Shown here piece by piece: positions 42,524 to 52,078 of a stretch of DNA of 64,000 bases (the stretch's first letter is position 1; each line of letters begins with the position of its first letter). Source of the stretch: Nocardia cyriacigeorgica (GTDB taxonomy: Bacteria > Actinomycetota > Actinomycetes > Mycobacteriales > Mycobacteriaceae); assembly GCF_005863245.1 (NCBI RefSeq), contig NZ_VBUT01000004.1, positions 372,001 through 436,000 of the forward strand, in the 5' to 3' direction. The translations under genes and the position numbers were made by a program. The notes beneath the pieces are model-generated. The model was not told the origin of the DNA, searched no databases, and saw only the letters and a list, made by a program, of their open reading frames with translations.

Positions 42524-44392
42524 TCAGCCGAGCGGAACCCAGCCGTTGCGATCGGCGTCCGCGCCCGGACCGACCCGGCCCTGGTTCTGGTTCAGATCGC
42601 TGATGAGTTCGGCGACCGGATGCGAATCGCTGTAGTGGTAGCCCTGTGCCAGCGCGAAACCGAGTTCGGTGAGCACGGCCGCCTGGTACTCGGTTTCCAC
42701 GCCCTCGGCGATGACCTGCAGGTCCAGCGATTTGCTCAGCGCCGCGATCACGCCGAGCAGCGGCGGGGCGGGCGAGTCGGAGCGGATCGCGGCCACGAAC
42801 GACTGATCGACCTTGATGATGTCGCTCGGCAGGGTGGCCAGCCGGCTCAGCGAGGAGTAGCCGGTGCCGAAGTCGTCGATGGCGATGCGCACCCCACGGT
42901 CACGCAGGGTGTGCAGATTCGCGATGGCGGTCTGCGATTCGGCGGCCAGCTCGCTTTCGGTCACCTCCAGCACCAGCTGATCGGCGGGCCAGCCGGTGCT
43001 CTCCAGGATCCCGGTGACCCGGTCGGCGTAGCCGGATTCGGCCAGCTCCAGCCCGCTGACGTTGACGTTGAGCGTGAGATCGAGCTGGGCGAAGGTTTCC
43101 TGCAACCGCGCCGCGTCGGCGCAGGCCCGGCGCAGCACCAGCTCGTCGAGGTCGGAGATGAGGTCGTATTCCTCGGCCACCCGGATCAGGCCCTCGGTGG
43201 TGACGTCCGGTTGCGCGCTCGACGACCAGCGCAGCAGCGCCTCCACCCCGACGGCCTTGCCGCCGCCCTCGCTCAGGCTGACGATCGGCTGGTAGTGCAC
43301 GTCGAGAGCGCCGCGGTCGATGGCTTCGCGCAGCTCCACTGCCAGCGGCAACTGCCGCGACGATTCCAGCACCGTCCGGTTCCGGCCCGCTTGCTTGGCC
43401 CGATACAGGCCCACATCGGCACGGCTGACCAGCAGCGACCCGGATTCGCCCGGCTGCCACGACGTCACACCGGCCGAGCAACCGGTGGTGACGGCGGCGC
43501 GCAGCTGTTCGGTCAGCAGGATCGCGGCCTGTTCGGTGGTGCCGGGCAGCAGCAGCGCGAACACGTCGCCGCCGTAGCGGGCCAGCCGCTGTTCGGGCGT
43601 GAGCAGCTTGGACCAGGTATCGGCCACCCGTTGCAGCACGGCGTCACCGGCGCGGTGCCCGAGATGATCGTTGACCTTCTGGAACCGGTCGAGGTCGACC
43701 AGCACCAGCGCCAGCCCCTCCTCGGAGCGGGTGGCGTTCTCGATGGCGGTGTTGAGCGCCCGGTCGAAGCCGCGCCGGTTCAGCAGCCCGGTGAGCACGT
43801 CGATATCGGCCTCGGACGCCATCCTGGTGAGGATCCCGACGACGACGCCGACCCCGAAGGTCACCCCGGCCGGGATCAGCCCCGACCACCACGGCAGTCC
43901 CTCGCGGGTGGGCAGCACCCACAGGCACGCCGCCATCGCGAACGCGATATGCGCCATGGCCAGCGGCCAGACGAAGAACAATGCGGCATCGCAGGCGACG
44001 AACACATAGAACGAGGCCAGCGTGATCGAGCCGACGGTGTTCGGGAAGGCGTACACGGCGATGGTGACCAGGATCGTCGCGATGGCGACGTAGCCGTGGT
44101 GGATGGTGTGCGGCAGCCGCGGACCCCAGCCGAGCAGGCTGATGCCCAGCAGCAACGCCACCGCGGCGGCGGTACCGACCAGCGGCCGGTTGCCCTCGTC
44201 GCCGGGCGCGACGGCCGTGATGATCAGCCCGAGCGCGCCACCCATGACATAGAAGGCCCCGGTGGTCCTGGACATGACCATGGCCGTCGCCAACGCAGAC
44301 GCGGCCCGCACCCGGGTTCGGGTATCGCCGCGAGACCCGATTCCTCGCACGAAAGACAGCCTAGACAACACCAAACCCCCCGGTTGCCACAT
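42524..44392 (-). CDS. Membrane GGDEF/EAL cyclic-di-GMP protein, degenerate GGDEF
   Basis: 622 residues from the ATG at 44392 (a GTG at 44413 and later starts are possible). About six membrane helices (40-200) precede a diguanylate cyclase-like domain (about 205-360) whose signature reads RYGGDVFALLLPG, so GGDEF is GGDVF and the catalytic Glu is lost. The EAL domain (about 375-610) keeps EALLRW, LNVNVSG, LEVTESE, DDFGTGYSSL, KVDQSF and AEGVET, the metal and catalytic residues of active phosphodiesterases. It should hydrolyse c-di-GMP, with the GGDVF domain perhaps sensing GTP. It lies 57 bp downstream of serS. Confidence 0.9.
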   Translation of the reverse strand: MWQPGGLVLSRLSFVRGIGSRGDTRTRVRAASALATAMVMSRTTGAFYVMGGALGLIITAVAPGDEGNRPLVGTAAAVALLLGISLLGWGPRLPHTIHHGYVAIATILVTIAVYAFPNTVGSITLASFYVFVACDAALFFVWPLAMAHIAFAMAACLWVLPTREGLPWWSGLIPAGVTFGVGVVVGILTRMASEADIDVLTGLLNRRGFDRALNTAIENATRSEEGLALVLVDLDRFQKVNDHLGHRAGDAVLQRVADTWSKLLTPEQRLARYGGDVFALLLPGTTEQAAILLTEQLRAAVTTGCSAGVTSWQPGESGSLLVSRADVGLYRAKQAGRNRTVLESSRQLPLAVELREAIDRGALDVHYQPIVSLSEGGGKAVGVEALLRWSSSAQPDVTTEGLIRVAEEYDLISDLDELVLRRACADAARLQETFAQLDLTLNVNVSGLELAESGYADRVTGILESTGWPADQLVLEVTESELAAESQTAIANLHTLRDRGVRIAIDDFGTGYSSLSRLATLPSDIIKVDQSFVAAIRSDSPAPPLLGVIAALSKSLDLQVIAEGVETEYQAAVLTELGFALAQGYHYSDSHPVAELISDLNQNQGRVGPGADADRNGWVPLG

Positions 44393-44449
44393 CACGCGAA
44401 TCGGACATCGCACCCATCCTCGCCCAGGCGTATCGGGCCGTACACGGCG

Positions 44450-45712
44450 CTACTTCGGCGCCGTCAACACTTCGGTGCCGACGAACGGCACCAGCGCCTG
44501 CGGCACCCGCACCGACCCGTCGGCCTGCTGGTGGTTCTCCAGCAGCGCCACGATCCACCGGGTGGTGGCCAGGGTGCCGTTGAGGGTCGCGGCGATCTGC
44601 GGTTTACCGTTCTCGTCGCGATAGCGCACCGAGAGCCTGCGGGCCTGGAAGGTGGTGCAGTTCGAGGTGGAGGTGAGCTCGCGGTAGGTCTGCTGGCTCG
44701 GCACCCACGCCTCGCAGTCGAACTTGCGCGCTGCCGAGCTGCCCAGATCGCCCGCGGCGACGTCGATGATGCGGTAGGGCACCTCGATGGCGGCCAGCAT
44801 CTCGCGCTCCCAAGCCAGCAGCCGCTGATGTTCGGCGTCGGCGTCCTCGGGCTTGCAGTAGACGAACATCTCGACCTTGTCGAACTGGTGCACCCGGATG
44901 ATGCCGCGGGTGTCCTTGCCGTAGCTGCCCGCTTCCCGGCGGAAGCACGACGACCAGCCGGCGTACCGCTTGGGGCCGCCGCTGAGGTCGAGGATCTCGT
45001 CGGAGTGGTAGCCGGCCAGCGGCACCTCCGAGGTGCCGACCAGGTACAGATCGTCGTCGGCCAGGTGGTACACCTCGGCCGAATGCTGACCGAGGAATCC
45101 GGTGCCCGCCATGATCTCCGGGCGCACCAGCACCGGCGGGATCATCATGGTGAAGCCGTTGGCGACCGCGCGCTGGGCCGCCAGCTGCAACAGGCCCAGT
45201 TGCAGCAGTGCACCGTAACCGGTGAGGAAGTAGAACCGGGCGCCGGAGACCTTCGCGCCGCGTTCCATGTCGATCAGGCCGAGCGATTCGCCCAGCTCCA
45301 GGTGATCCTTCGGGGTGAAGTCGAATTCGGGCGGGGTGCCGATGGTGTCGAGCAGGACGTAATCGTCCTCGCCGCCGGCGGGCGCGCCCTCCTGCACCAC
45401 ATTCGAGATGGCGCGCTGCGCGGCGTCCAGGTCGGCGTCGGCGGCGTGCTGGGCGGCCTCGGCCTCCTTGACCTTCGCCGACATCTCCGACGCCTCCGCG
45501 AGCAGCGCCGGGCGCTCCTCCTTGCTCGCCTTGCCGATCTTCTTGCCCATCGCCTTGTGTTCGGCACGCAGATTGTCGGCGGTGGCGACCGCGGCCCGGC
45601 GCGCCGCGTCGGCCTCGAGCAGCGCGTCTACCAGCGCGGGATCCTCACCGCGCGCCCGCTGCGAGGCACGGACGACGTCGGGATGCTCGCGCAGGAATCG
45701 GAGGTCGATCAT
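44450..45712 (-). CDS. serS: Seryl-tRNA synthetase
   Basis: 420 residues from the ATG at 45712. The N-terminal long coiled-coil tRNA-binding arm (about 25-110, [20 protein letters not shown] onward) is followed by the class II catalytic core: [15 protein letters not shown], motif 2 [21 protein letters not shown] (split here as FRREAG and RVHQF), [21 protein letters not shown], and motif 3 [16 protein letters not shown]. It charges tRNA-Ser and tRNA-Sec with serine in the cytosol. Corresponds to Rv3834c. Confidence 0.98.
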   Translation of the reverse strand: MIDLRFLREHPDVVRASQRARGEDPALVDALLEADAARRAAVATADNLRAEHKAMGKKIGKASKEERPALLAEASEMSAKVKEAEAAQHAADADLDAAQRAISNVVQEGAPAGGEDDYVLLDTIGTPPEFDFTPKDHLELGESLGLIDMERGAKVSGARFYFLTGYGALLQLGLLQLAAQRAVANGFTMMIPPVLVRPEIMAGTGFLGQHSAEVYHLADDDLYLVGTSEVPLAGYHSDEILDLSGGPKRYAGWSSCFRREAGSYGKDTRGIIRVHQFDKVEMFVYCKPEDADAEHQRLLAWEREMLAAIEVPYRIIDVAAGDLGSSAARKFDCEAWVPSQQTYRELTSTSNCTTFQARRLSVRYRDENGKPQIAATLNGTLATTRWIVALLENHQQADGSVRVPQALVPFVGTEVLTAPK

Positions 45713-45847
45713 GGCTGACCAGCCTAGTTGGCTGGACGTGCGCGGCGTAATCGGATATCGGTTCGCGACCGCGGGCAGCGCAGGGTCCGGCCCGGGCGGA
45801 TCCGGATTCGCCCGGCCGGAATCGGTACACAGGCGCATAGTTGTTCT

Positions 45848-47554
45848 GTGGCCACCACTTTCGACGACACCGCAATCGACAACGCACTGGCCGAGCTGGC
45901 GGCAGGCGAGAAGGCGTGGGCGGGTACTCCGCTGCGTCGCCGCCGCGAACTCCTCGAACAGATCCACGCCAGGACCGCGCGCTTCGCCGCCGACTGGGTG
46001 CGCGCCGCCTGCACCATCAAACAGCTCGATCCGCAGTCCCCGCTGGTCGGCGAGGAGTGGATGTCGGGCCCGCTGACGCTGCTGCAAGCCACCACCGCGC
46101 TCGCGGAAACACTGAGCGCGCTCGAGGCCGGGCGCAGCCCGCTCGACGGCATCGATCTGCGCCCTGCCCCGGGCGGACGGCTCGCGGTGCCGGTGCTGCC
46201 CTACGACGCCTACGACAAGCTGCTGCTCAGCGGGTTCTCCGGGGAGGTGTGGCTGCGTCCGGGCGTCGATGCCGCGACCGCGCGCCGCAAGGCCGGGCTC
46301 GCGCAGCAGGAACCGGCGGCGACCGGCGGGGTCGGGGTGGTGCTCGGCGCGGGCAACATCATGTCGATCGCGCCGCTGGACACCCTGTACGAGCTGTACG
46401 CGAACAACCGGGTGGTCGCGCTGAAACTGAATCCGATCACCGACCCGTTGTTCACGGTGTTCGAGATGATCTTCGCCCCGCTGATGGAGCTCGGGGTGCT
46501 GCGCATCCTCACCGGCGGTGCCGACGCGGGCGGATACCTGGTGCGTCATCCAGGGGTCGCGCACGTGCACATGACGGGCAGCGCCGCGACCCACGACGCG
46601 ATCGTGTGGGGCACCGGACCGGATGCGATCGAACGGCGCCACGATCGTCGTCCGCTGCTGGACAAGCCGATCACCAGTGAACTCGGCGGCGTCTCGCCGA
46701 CCATCGTGGTGCCCGGCGAATGGTCCGAGGCCGATCTGCGTTATCAGGCCGCGCACGTGGCGACCCAGCGACTGCACAACGGCGGCTACAACTGTGTGGC
46801 CGCGCAGACGGTGGTGCTCAGCGCGGACTGGCCGCAGAAGCAGCAGTTCCTCGACGCGCTGCGCGAGGCGATGGCGCAGGCGCCGCAGCGTCCGCCGTAC
46901 TACCCGGGCAGCGACAAGCGGGTCGCGGACGCGCTGGCCGCATACCCGGACGCCCGCAGGCTCGGCCCCGATTCCGGGCGGGTGCTGGTGGAAAAGCTGC
47001 CCACCGCCGACACCGCACTGCTGCGCACCGAGTACTTCGCGCCGGTGCTCGGCGTGGTCGAGCTGCCAGGAGCGGGCGGTGAGTTCCTGCAACGCGCGGT
47101 GGACTTCGCCAACAGCGAGCTCACCGGCACGCTCGGGGCGAACCTCATCGCGCATCCGGTCACCATCAAACGGCTCGGCCTCGCGTTCGAGCGGGCGGTG
47201 GAGCGGTTGCGCTACGGCACCGTCGCGATCAACGCCTGGACCGGGCTGGCGTTCCTCACCCCGCGCGCTTCCTGGGGCGCCTACCCCGGCCACACCCTCG
47301 ATGACGTCCAGAGCGGCATCGGCATCGTGCACAACGCGCTGCTGCTCGACGACGTCGAACGCACCGTGGTGCGCGGCCCGTTCCGCCCGGCGCCGCGCTC
47401 GGTGCTGCACGCGGAGTGGGCGCTCTCGCCCAAGCCGCCGTGGTTCGTCGACAACACCACCGCGGCGTCGACCGGGCGCAAGCTCACCGAGTTCTACGCG
47501 GGGAAGAATCCGGCGCGGCTGCCGGGGTTGTTCGCGTCCGCCCTGCGGGGGTGA
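45848..47554 (+). CDS. Aldehyde dehydrogenase-superfamily protein
   Basis: 568 residues from the GTG at 45848. A Rossmann-type NAD region ([22 protein letters not shown]) and the active-site pair, Glu in [12 protein letters not shown] (about 279) and Cys in [12 protein letters not shown] (about 316), are visible. It lacks the usual GQxC context and is longer than ordinary 480-500-residue ALDHs, with extra sequence at both ends (C-terminal NPARLPGLF). It probably oxidises an aldehyde with NAD(P)+. It is divergent from serS with a 135-bp gap. Confidence 0.88.
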   Translation: MATTFDDTAIDNALAELAAGEKAWAGTPLRRRRELLEQIHARTARFAADWVRAACTIKQLDPQSPLVGEEWMSGPLTLLQATTALAETLSALEAGRSPLDGIDLRPAPGGRLAVPVLPYDAYDKLLLSGFSGEVWLRPGVDAATARRKAGLAQQEPAATGGVGVVLGAGNIMSIAPLDTLYELYANNRVVALKLNPITDPLFTVFEMIFAPLMELGVLRILTGGADAGGYLVRHPGVAHVHMTGSAATHDAIVWGTGPDAIERRHDRRPLLDKPITSELGGVSPTIVVPGEWSEADLRYQAAHVATQRLHNGGYNCVAAQTVVLSADWPQKQQFLDALREAMAQAPQRPPYYPGSDKRVADALAAYPDARRLGPDSGRVLVEKLPTADTALLRTEYFAPVLGVVELPGAGGEFLQRAVDFANSELTGTLGANLIAHPVTIKRLGLAFERAVERLRYGTVAINAWTGLAFLTPRASWGAYPGHTLDDVQSGIGIVHNALLLDDVERTVVRGPFRPAPRSVLHAEWALSPKPPWFVDNTTAASTGRKLTEFYAGKNPARLPGLFASALRG

Positions 47555-47864
47555 GCAGCCGGCTCCGGCCCATCGCGAATCCTCGGTGTAGGCACGACGG
47601 TGCCGATACGCCCGGTCCGCGGTGCCGATGGCGGCTGCCTCTTCGGTGACGGCGTCGCGGTCAGGAGGGCCCGAACCGCCCGACTCGGCCGATCCGTCGT
47701 CCTGGTGCAGGGCATCTCGGCCAGGTCGGAGGGCATATCCACCATCCTCATGGCACGGTGGCCCACGACACTGCTGTATCTACTCGGCACGAGCGAGGGG
47801 GCCTACGTGGTTACGCAAGCTTCCGCCTCCGGCCCCTGACTCGCTCGTGCCATGATGGATCGCG
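47555..47864. other. 310-bp gap holding copy B of the hairpin element
   Basis: Besides the repeat at 47786-47851, I find no gene. Short frames on both strands have no ribosome site or recognisable content. The promoter of the septum-formation-domain gene must lie within or beside the repeat. Confidence 0.55.
47786..47851 (-). repeat. Dispersed hairpin element, copy B
   Basis: GGCACGAGCGAG (47786-47797) pairs perfectly with CTCGCTCGTGCC (47840-47851); after a three-base bulge on one side, GGGGCC (47798-47803) pairs with GGCCCC (47831-47836). Read on the minus strand, the loop is nearly the same as in copy A (GGAGG-GG--AGC-TGCGTAACCACG). Translated in the same frame as copy A it gives [21 protein letters not shown], but without a start codon. 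It ends 13 bp before the next gene on the plus strand. Confidence 0.75.
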
Positions 47865-49097
47865 ATGACCTCCGATGACGCGCACACGCCCCCGCCGGTG
47901 CCCGAGTCCGCTCGGGACGGTGATCCGTCGCGGCCTGCCGCAGGCCGCCCCGCACGCGGCTCCGCCGGCCGGCGTCCGCGCGGCGCCGCCTTCGGCCGGT
48001 CGAAACCGCGGCAGGGTCGCGGGTCGACGGTCGCGGGCTCGGCCGAGCAGGCCGACGCGGACTCGGGAGGCAAGCTGCGGTTGTCTGCGCCGAAACTGCG
48101 CTGGGGTCTGCTCGCGGTCGCCGTCGGCGCGGTGACCGCGGCCATGGTGACGCTGTTCGTCACCGGTTTCGAGAACGATTCCGGCCTGGAAGCGCACAAC
48201 CCGGCCGTCGCCGTGCCCGCGGGCGCCGAGAAGACCTTCGGCACCGCCACCCGCGGCGACTGCCTCAGCTGGAACGCGCCGGATCGCTCCGATCTGGTCG
48301 AGGTCGACTGCGCGGACAAGCATCTGTTCGAGGTCACCGCCGATATCGATCTCAGCAAGTATCCGGGCAAGGAGTTCGGCCCCGGTTCGCGTTTCCCGGA
48401 TTCGCTGCGATTCACCGAGCTCAAAGAGGAACACTGCGTCACCGCGGCCCAGCAGTATCTCGGCGGGAAGTTCGATCCGCGTGGACGTTTCGTCGTCGGC
48501 CTGATGTATCCGAGCCCCGAGGGCTGGGCCAAGACCGGAGATCGCAAGCTGCGCTGCGGACTTCAGGCCGCGGGCCTGACCGGTGCCGCCTCCGCGCCGC
48601 TGCCGACCACCGGCAGCGTGCTCGACAACGACCAGTCCAAGGTGTTCGCGCCGGGCGTGTGCCTCGGCATCAACCAGAACCTGCCCACCGATCCGGTCGA
48701 CTGCACCCAGCCGCACGCGGTGGAGATCGTGGCGACCGTCGATCTCGCCGGCCGTTTCCAGGGCCCGCCGCCGCCGAAGGAAGAGCAGGACAAGTTCGTC
48801 GAGGGTGAGTGCGCGCGGCTGTCCACCGAATACCTCGGCGGCCCCGATGTCCTGCGCAACAAGACACTGACCCTGTTCTTCGACTACATCGACGCGCGCA
48901 GCTGGCTGGCGGGCAGCCGCAAACTCGACTGCATGGTCGGCAAGGGCGCCGACCGCGAAGGCTTCGCACCCATCACCGGATCGGCGAAGGGTGACATCCT
49001 GATCAACGGCCAGGCACCGGTGCCGCCGCCGAGCGACGGCCGCTACACCCCGCCGCCGCTGCCGGGCGCCGCACCGCTACCGCCGCAGCCGCGATAG
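47865..49097 (+). CDS. Membrane protein with two septum-formation domains (Rv3835-like)
   Basis: 410 residues. A basic, disordered cytoplasmic N-terminus (1-75), one membrane anchor (about 78-100, LRWGLLAVAVGAVTAAMVTL) and two extracytoplasmic Cys-containing repeats are visible: RGDCLSWNA...VDCADKHLFEV...HC (about 125-230) and GVCLGINQ...VDCTQPHAVEIV...GEC (about 262-370), each with six Cys-like positions and an H-x-x-E-V motif of the Septum_form family. Envelope-associated, possibly in division or wall assembly; the exact role is not known. Pro-rich C-terminus. Order (serS, this gene, metallopeptidase) matches Rv3834c-Rv3836. Confidence 0.9.
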   Translation: MTSDDAHTPPPVPESARDGDPSRPAAGRPARGSAGRRPRGAAFGRSKPRQGRGSTVAGSAEQADADSGGKLRLSAPKLRWGLLAVAVGAVTAAMVTLFVTGFENDSGLEAHNPAVAVPAGAEKTFGTATRGDCLSWNAPDRSDLVEVDCADKHLFEVTADIDLSKYPGKEFGPGSRFPDSLRFTELKEEHCVTAAQQYLGGKFDPRGRFVVGLMYPSPEGWAKTGDRKLRCGLQAAGLTGAASAPLPTTGSVLDNDQSKVFAPGVCLGINQNLPTDPVDCTQPHAVEIVATVDLAGRFQGPPPPKEEQDKFVEGECARLSTEYLGGPDVLRNKTLTLFFDYIDARSWLAGSRKLDCMVGKGADREGFAPITGSAKGDILINGQAPVPPPSDGRYTPPPLPGAAPLPPQPR

Positions 49098-49114
49098 GCG
49101 GGGCGACGACGTCC

Positions 49115-49465
49115 ATGCCGGTCTCGATGTCCGAGGACCGCTTCGAGGAGCTGGTCGCCGATGCGCTCGATCTCATTCCGCCCGAACTCGCCCGAGCCAT
49201 CGACAATGTCGTGGTGCTGATCGAGGCACGCAATGCGGAGGATCCACATCTGCTCGGGCTCTATCACGGAATCGCGTTGACCGAGCGCGACAGTCATTAC
49301 GGCGGCTCACTGCCGGACACCGTCACCATCTATCGAGACGCCCTGCTGGAGATATGCGGCGACGAAGAAGAGGTGGTCGAAGAGGTGGCGATCACCGTGA
49401 TCCATGAGATAGCACACTATTTCGGGATTGACGAAGAACGGCTCCATCAGCTGGGATGGGGCTAG
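49115..49465 (+). CDS. Zincin-like metallopeptidase family protein (Rv3836-like)
   Basis: 116 residues. The zinc motif HEIAHYFGIDEERL (HExxH near residue 97) and the upstream PDTVTIYRDALLE are typical of the small PF06262 metallopeptidase-like family. The start is the ATG at 49115; an in-frame ATG at 49127 is possible. 17 bp after the septum-domain gene, so probably one operon. A hairpin (GCGAACC/GGTTCGC, 49484-49507) follows as a likely terminator. Protease activity has not been shown for this family as far as I know. Confidence 0.9.
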   Translation: MPVSMSEDRFEELVADALDLIPPELARAIDNVVVLIEARNAEDPHLLGLYHGIALTERDSHYGGSLPDTVTIYRDALLEICGDEEEVVEEVAITVIHEIAHYFGIDEERLHQLGWG

Positions 49466-49636
49466 TCTTAGCCCGAGCTGTATGCGAACCTGTGGATGGG
49501 GGTTCGCGTCCGGCTGCTAAGACCGGAAGGAACTCTGGATTCGATGGAACCGAACGTGGTGACGTCGCGTCCAATGTACTCGTAGGGGGAATTCTCGTGG
49601 TTCCGCCGAACAGCTACCACTAGAAGGAGTCGAGAC

Positions 49637-49969
49637 ATGATTGGCAACGTGCACGTCACACCCGAACTCATCCTCGCCGCGGCTGTCGAACTGGATCTGC
49701 TCGCCGACCGTCTGGCCGGGGTGGCCGCGGTGGCCGGACCGGCAACGCATGTCCTCCCCTCCGGCGCCGAGGAGGTGTCGCTGCTGGCGGCGAACCACTT
49801 CAATCACGCGGCCATCACGCACGATCGGTCCATCGCGCAGGCGATCCTCGAACTGCACCATGCTGCCGCGATCCTGCGCACTCAGCTCGCGCAGTACATG
49901 GCCGAAGACGCCATGTCCGCCGGAATCGTCACGCTGACCGGCGCACCGTTCAACTCGATCGTCGCCTAG
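49637..49969 (+). CDS. PE-family type VII secretion substrate
   Basis: 110 residues from the ATG at 49637, with AAGGAG eight bases upstream. It reads as one PE domain: two long helices (VTPELILAAAVELDLLADRLAG and AAITHDRSIAQAILELHHAAAIL) and a C-terminal LAQYMAEDAM, which fits the Y-x-x-x-D/E general secretion signal of type VII substrates. It does not have the literal Pro-Glu pair at residues 8-9, but T-P-E-L at the right position is close. The PPE partner gene follows after 48 bp. No ESX core genes are nearby. Confidence 0.87.
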   Translation: MIGNVHVTPELILAAAVELDLLADRLAGVAAVAGPATHVLPSGAEEVSLLAANHFNHAAITHDRSIAQAILELHHAAAILRTQLAQYMAEDAMSAGIVTLTGAPFNSIVA

Positions 49970-50017
49970 CCGACCGCCGATCCGGCTCCGAGCTTCACAC
50001 AAGGGGAGAAATCAAGT

Positions 50018-51184
50018 ATGACCGCAGGAATCACCGGGGTGTTCTGGCTGCCCCGCATGGCCGAATTCAACTCCGTCTCGCTGAACGCGGGCGCGCACGC
50101 CGTGCCGATCTCGGCCGCTGCCACCGCATGGGGGACGCTGACCGGCGCCTGGGTGGACGCCACCGCCACCGTCACCCGGGTGATGGCCGAACTGGGCCTC
50201 GGCCTGCAGAGCGTCAACGGCATCGGCGCGCTGGCGCGGCTCGGCGGGTTCACCGCGTGGGCGGGCCAGCAGGGCGTGATGGCCGCGACGATGGGCAGCA
50301 AGGCCGCCGCCAACGCCACCGCCTACACCGTCGCCTCGCTGGCGATGCCGAGCCTGCCGGAGATCGCCGCGGTCAATACCGCGGTTGTCGCCTCGGCCAA
50401 CCCGGCCGGTGCGCTCTCGGGCGCGTTCGAGGCGGCCGAAGTCGCCAAGCACGCCATGGACATTCGCGCCGCGCTGGTGATGGAGACCTACGAGGCCGCC
50501 ACCACCGCCACCGTGATCACCCCCGGTGAGTTCATCAATCCGCCGCCGATCGCCAACGGCGCCGGCTCCGCCGAAGCCGCTGCCAACGCCGATCAGGCCT
50601 TCCAGAGCGGCAACGGCGACCCGGTGCAGACCGCGCTCGCCGCCGCGGGCGCGGTGGTGAACAACCCGGCCATCAGCAGCGCGGTCACCCAGGCCGCGAA
50701 CGTGGCCGGTTCGGTCGCCACCAGCGGTGTGAGCACCGTCGGCAACCTCGGCGCCAACGCGATCGCCGCCGCCACCAGCTCGGGCGCGCCGGGGGTTGCC
50801 TCGATGGCTCCGGTCGGCATGGCCGCCGGTGGCGCCGCGGCCGCGGCGGGCGCCTCCACCCGCGCCGCCGGGATGGGCGCCTCGCTCGGCGCGGGCAACA
50901 GCGCGTTCAAGGTGCCCGAGGGTTGGGGCGCGCCGCCGGTCAGCGGCGGTGCCGGTGCGGCTGCTCCGGTCACCGAGGTCGCCGTGGCACGCACCGAGGG
51001 TGCGCCGATTCGTCCCGCCTCCACCGGGCCCGCCAGCCCGCTGCTCGGCCGCGGCGCGGCCAACAGCGAGGACGACGAGTCCGAGCACAACGGCGCGGAT
51101 TACCTGCGGGCCGACCACTTCTCCGACGGCCGCCTCGCCGCCGACGGTGTCATCGGCGCCGATCCCGCCGGGACGGCCAAGTGA
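50018..51184 (+). CDS. PPE-family protein, partner of the PE protein
   Basis: 388 residues. The N-terminal 170 residues are helical and PPE-like (TGVFWLPRMAEFNSVSL, then AATAWGTLTGAWVDATATV with a Trp-x-x-Leu-x-x-x-W motif, then GGFTAWAGQQGVMAATMG). The literal Pro-Pro-Glu is absent, as in many nocardial members. The remainder is Ala/Gly-rich, then a Pro/charged tail (EDDESEHNGADYLRADHF). It should heterodimerise with the PE protein, and its helical tip should be bound by EspG. The stop overlaps the GTG of the EspG gene (GTGA). Confidence 0.88.
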   Translation: MTAGITGVFWLPRMAEFNSVSLNAGAHAVPISAAATAWGTLTGAWVDATATVTRVMAELGLGLQSVNGIGALARLGGFTAWAGQQGVMAATMGSKAAANATAYTVASLAMPSLPEIAAVNTAVVASANPAGALSGAFEAAEVAKHAMDIRAALVMETYEAATTATVITPGEFINPPPIANGAGSAEAAANADQAFQSGNGDPVQTALAAAGAVVNNPAISSAVTQAANVAGSVATSGVSTVGNLGANAIAAATSSGAPGVASMAPVGMAAGGAAAAAGASTRAAGMGASLGAGNSAFKVPEGWGAPPVSGGAGAAAPVTEVAVARTEGAPIRPASTGPASPLLGRGAANSEDDESEHNGADYLRADHFSDGRLAADGVIGADPAGTAK

Positions 51185-52011
51185 CGGTACTGGGTGCCGG
51201 TCGCGGTCCGGCGACGCTCGGCGCCGTCACGCTGTCGCTCGACGAAATGCAGTTCCTGCTGGAACATTTGCAGATCGACGAGGTCCCGGTCGTATTGAAC
51301 GCGATCGGGCGCTACGACAACGAGACCGCGCACGATGCGGCGATGGCCGCGGCCGCCCAGTCGCTCACCGAACGGGATCTGCTCGACGGTGAGGTGGTCC
51401 AACCGGATCTCGCCGACCGGCTGCGCGCGCTCAACCGCCCGCACTGGGCCATCGCATTGCGGCTGGTCGTCTCCGGCCAGGTGAGCCGGATGTGCCTGGC
51501 CAAGGGCGACGATCTGGTGACGGTCGCCTTGCGCGGACCCGAGTCCTATGTGATCGACGAGGCCGACGAGGATCTGCCCGGCCCGGTGCTCGCCGCGCTC
51601 GGGCCCGCCGAGGCGCTCGAACTCACCGGGATGAACGCCCCGACAGAGCAATTGGAGCCGATCTTCAACGACCTCGGTGATGCGACGGCCACCGCCAACC
51701 GCCTCGCCAAGGTCGGCAATCCGCCACGGGACGCGCAGACGCTCGCCTCGGCACTGGTGCATCTGGATTCGCATGCCGAGATCGTGGGCGTCGTCTACGG
51801 CGACGGCACCCGCGAGATGGCCGACAACCACATCGCGGTATTCAACACGCGCGCAGGTCGTTTCATCGCGACGGCGAGCGTGTCCGATGACGGCGTGAAG
51901 TGGACCTCGTTCAGCAGCGGCACCAACGCCCGATTGCGGATCGCGCTGCAAGATCTGATCAACTCGCTGCCGGAACGCGAAGAGTTCCCGGACACTCCAG
52001 CGGTGGTCTGA
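51181..52011 (+). CDS. EspG-family ESX secretion chaperone
   Basis: 276 residues from the GTG at 51181, overlapping the PPE stop. EspG-like features are TLSLDEMQFLLEHLQIDEVPVVL at the N-terminus, VVSGQVSRMCLAKGDDLVTVALRG in the centre and GRFIATASVSDDGVKWTSFSSG at the C-terminus. EspG proteins keep PE-PPE pairs soluble and target them to their cognate ESX system. Since no ESX membrane genes are nearby, the cassette must use a distant system. A convergent terminator follows (52037-52073). Confidence 0.88.
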   Translation: MTVLGAGRGPATLGAVTLSLDEMQFLLEHLQIDEVPVVLNAIGRYDNETAHDAAMAAAAQSLTERDLLDGEVVQPDLADRLRALNRPHWAIALRLVVSGQVSRMCLAKGDDLVTVALRGPESYVIDEADEDLPGPVLAALGPAEALELTGMNAPTEQLEPIFNDLGDATATANRLAKVGNPPRDAQTLASALVHLDSHAEIVGVVYGDGTREMADNHIAVFNTRAGRFIATASVSDDGVKWTSFSSGTNARLRIALQDLINSLPEREEFPDTPAVV

Positions 52012-52036
52012 TCCGGCTGTGTTCTGAACCATCGAG

Positions 52037-52073
52037 CACCGCGCCCGGTTACCTCTCGTGACCGGGCGCGGTG
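52037..52073. terminator. Bidirectional hairpin between EspG and the mutase-like gene
   Basis: CACCGCGCCCGGT (52037-52049) and its perfect complement ACCGGGCGCGGTG (52061-52073) flank an 11-base loop. It lies between convergent genes ending at 52011 and 52079. Confidence 0.82.
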
Positions 52074-52078
52074 GCGAA

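Noticed and set aside
42479..45718. 1079-codon plus-strand open frame
   Set aside because: It spans the GGDEF/EAL gene and serS on the opposite strand; its Gln/Arg/Gly composition marks a mirror frame, not a giant protein.
45713..47410. N-terminal extension making serS a 986-residue protein
   Set aside because: The serS ATG at 45712 gives a full-length enzyme; the extension is antisense to the aldehyde dehydrogenase.
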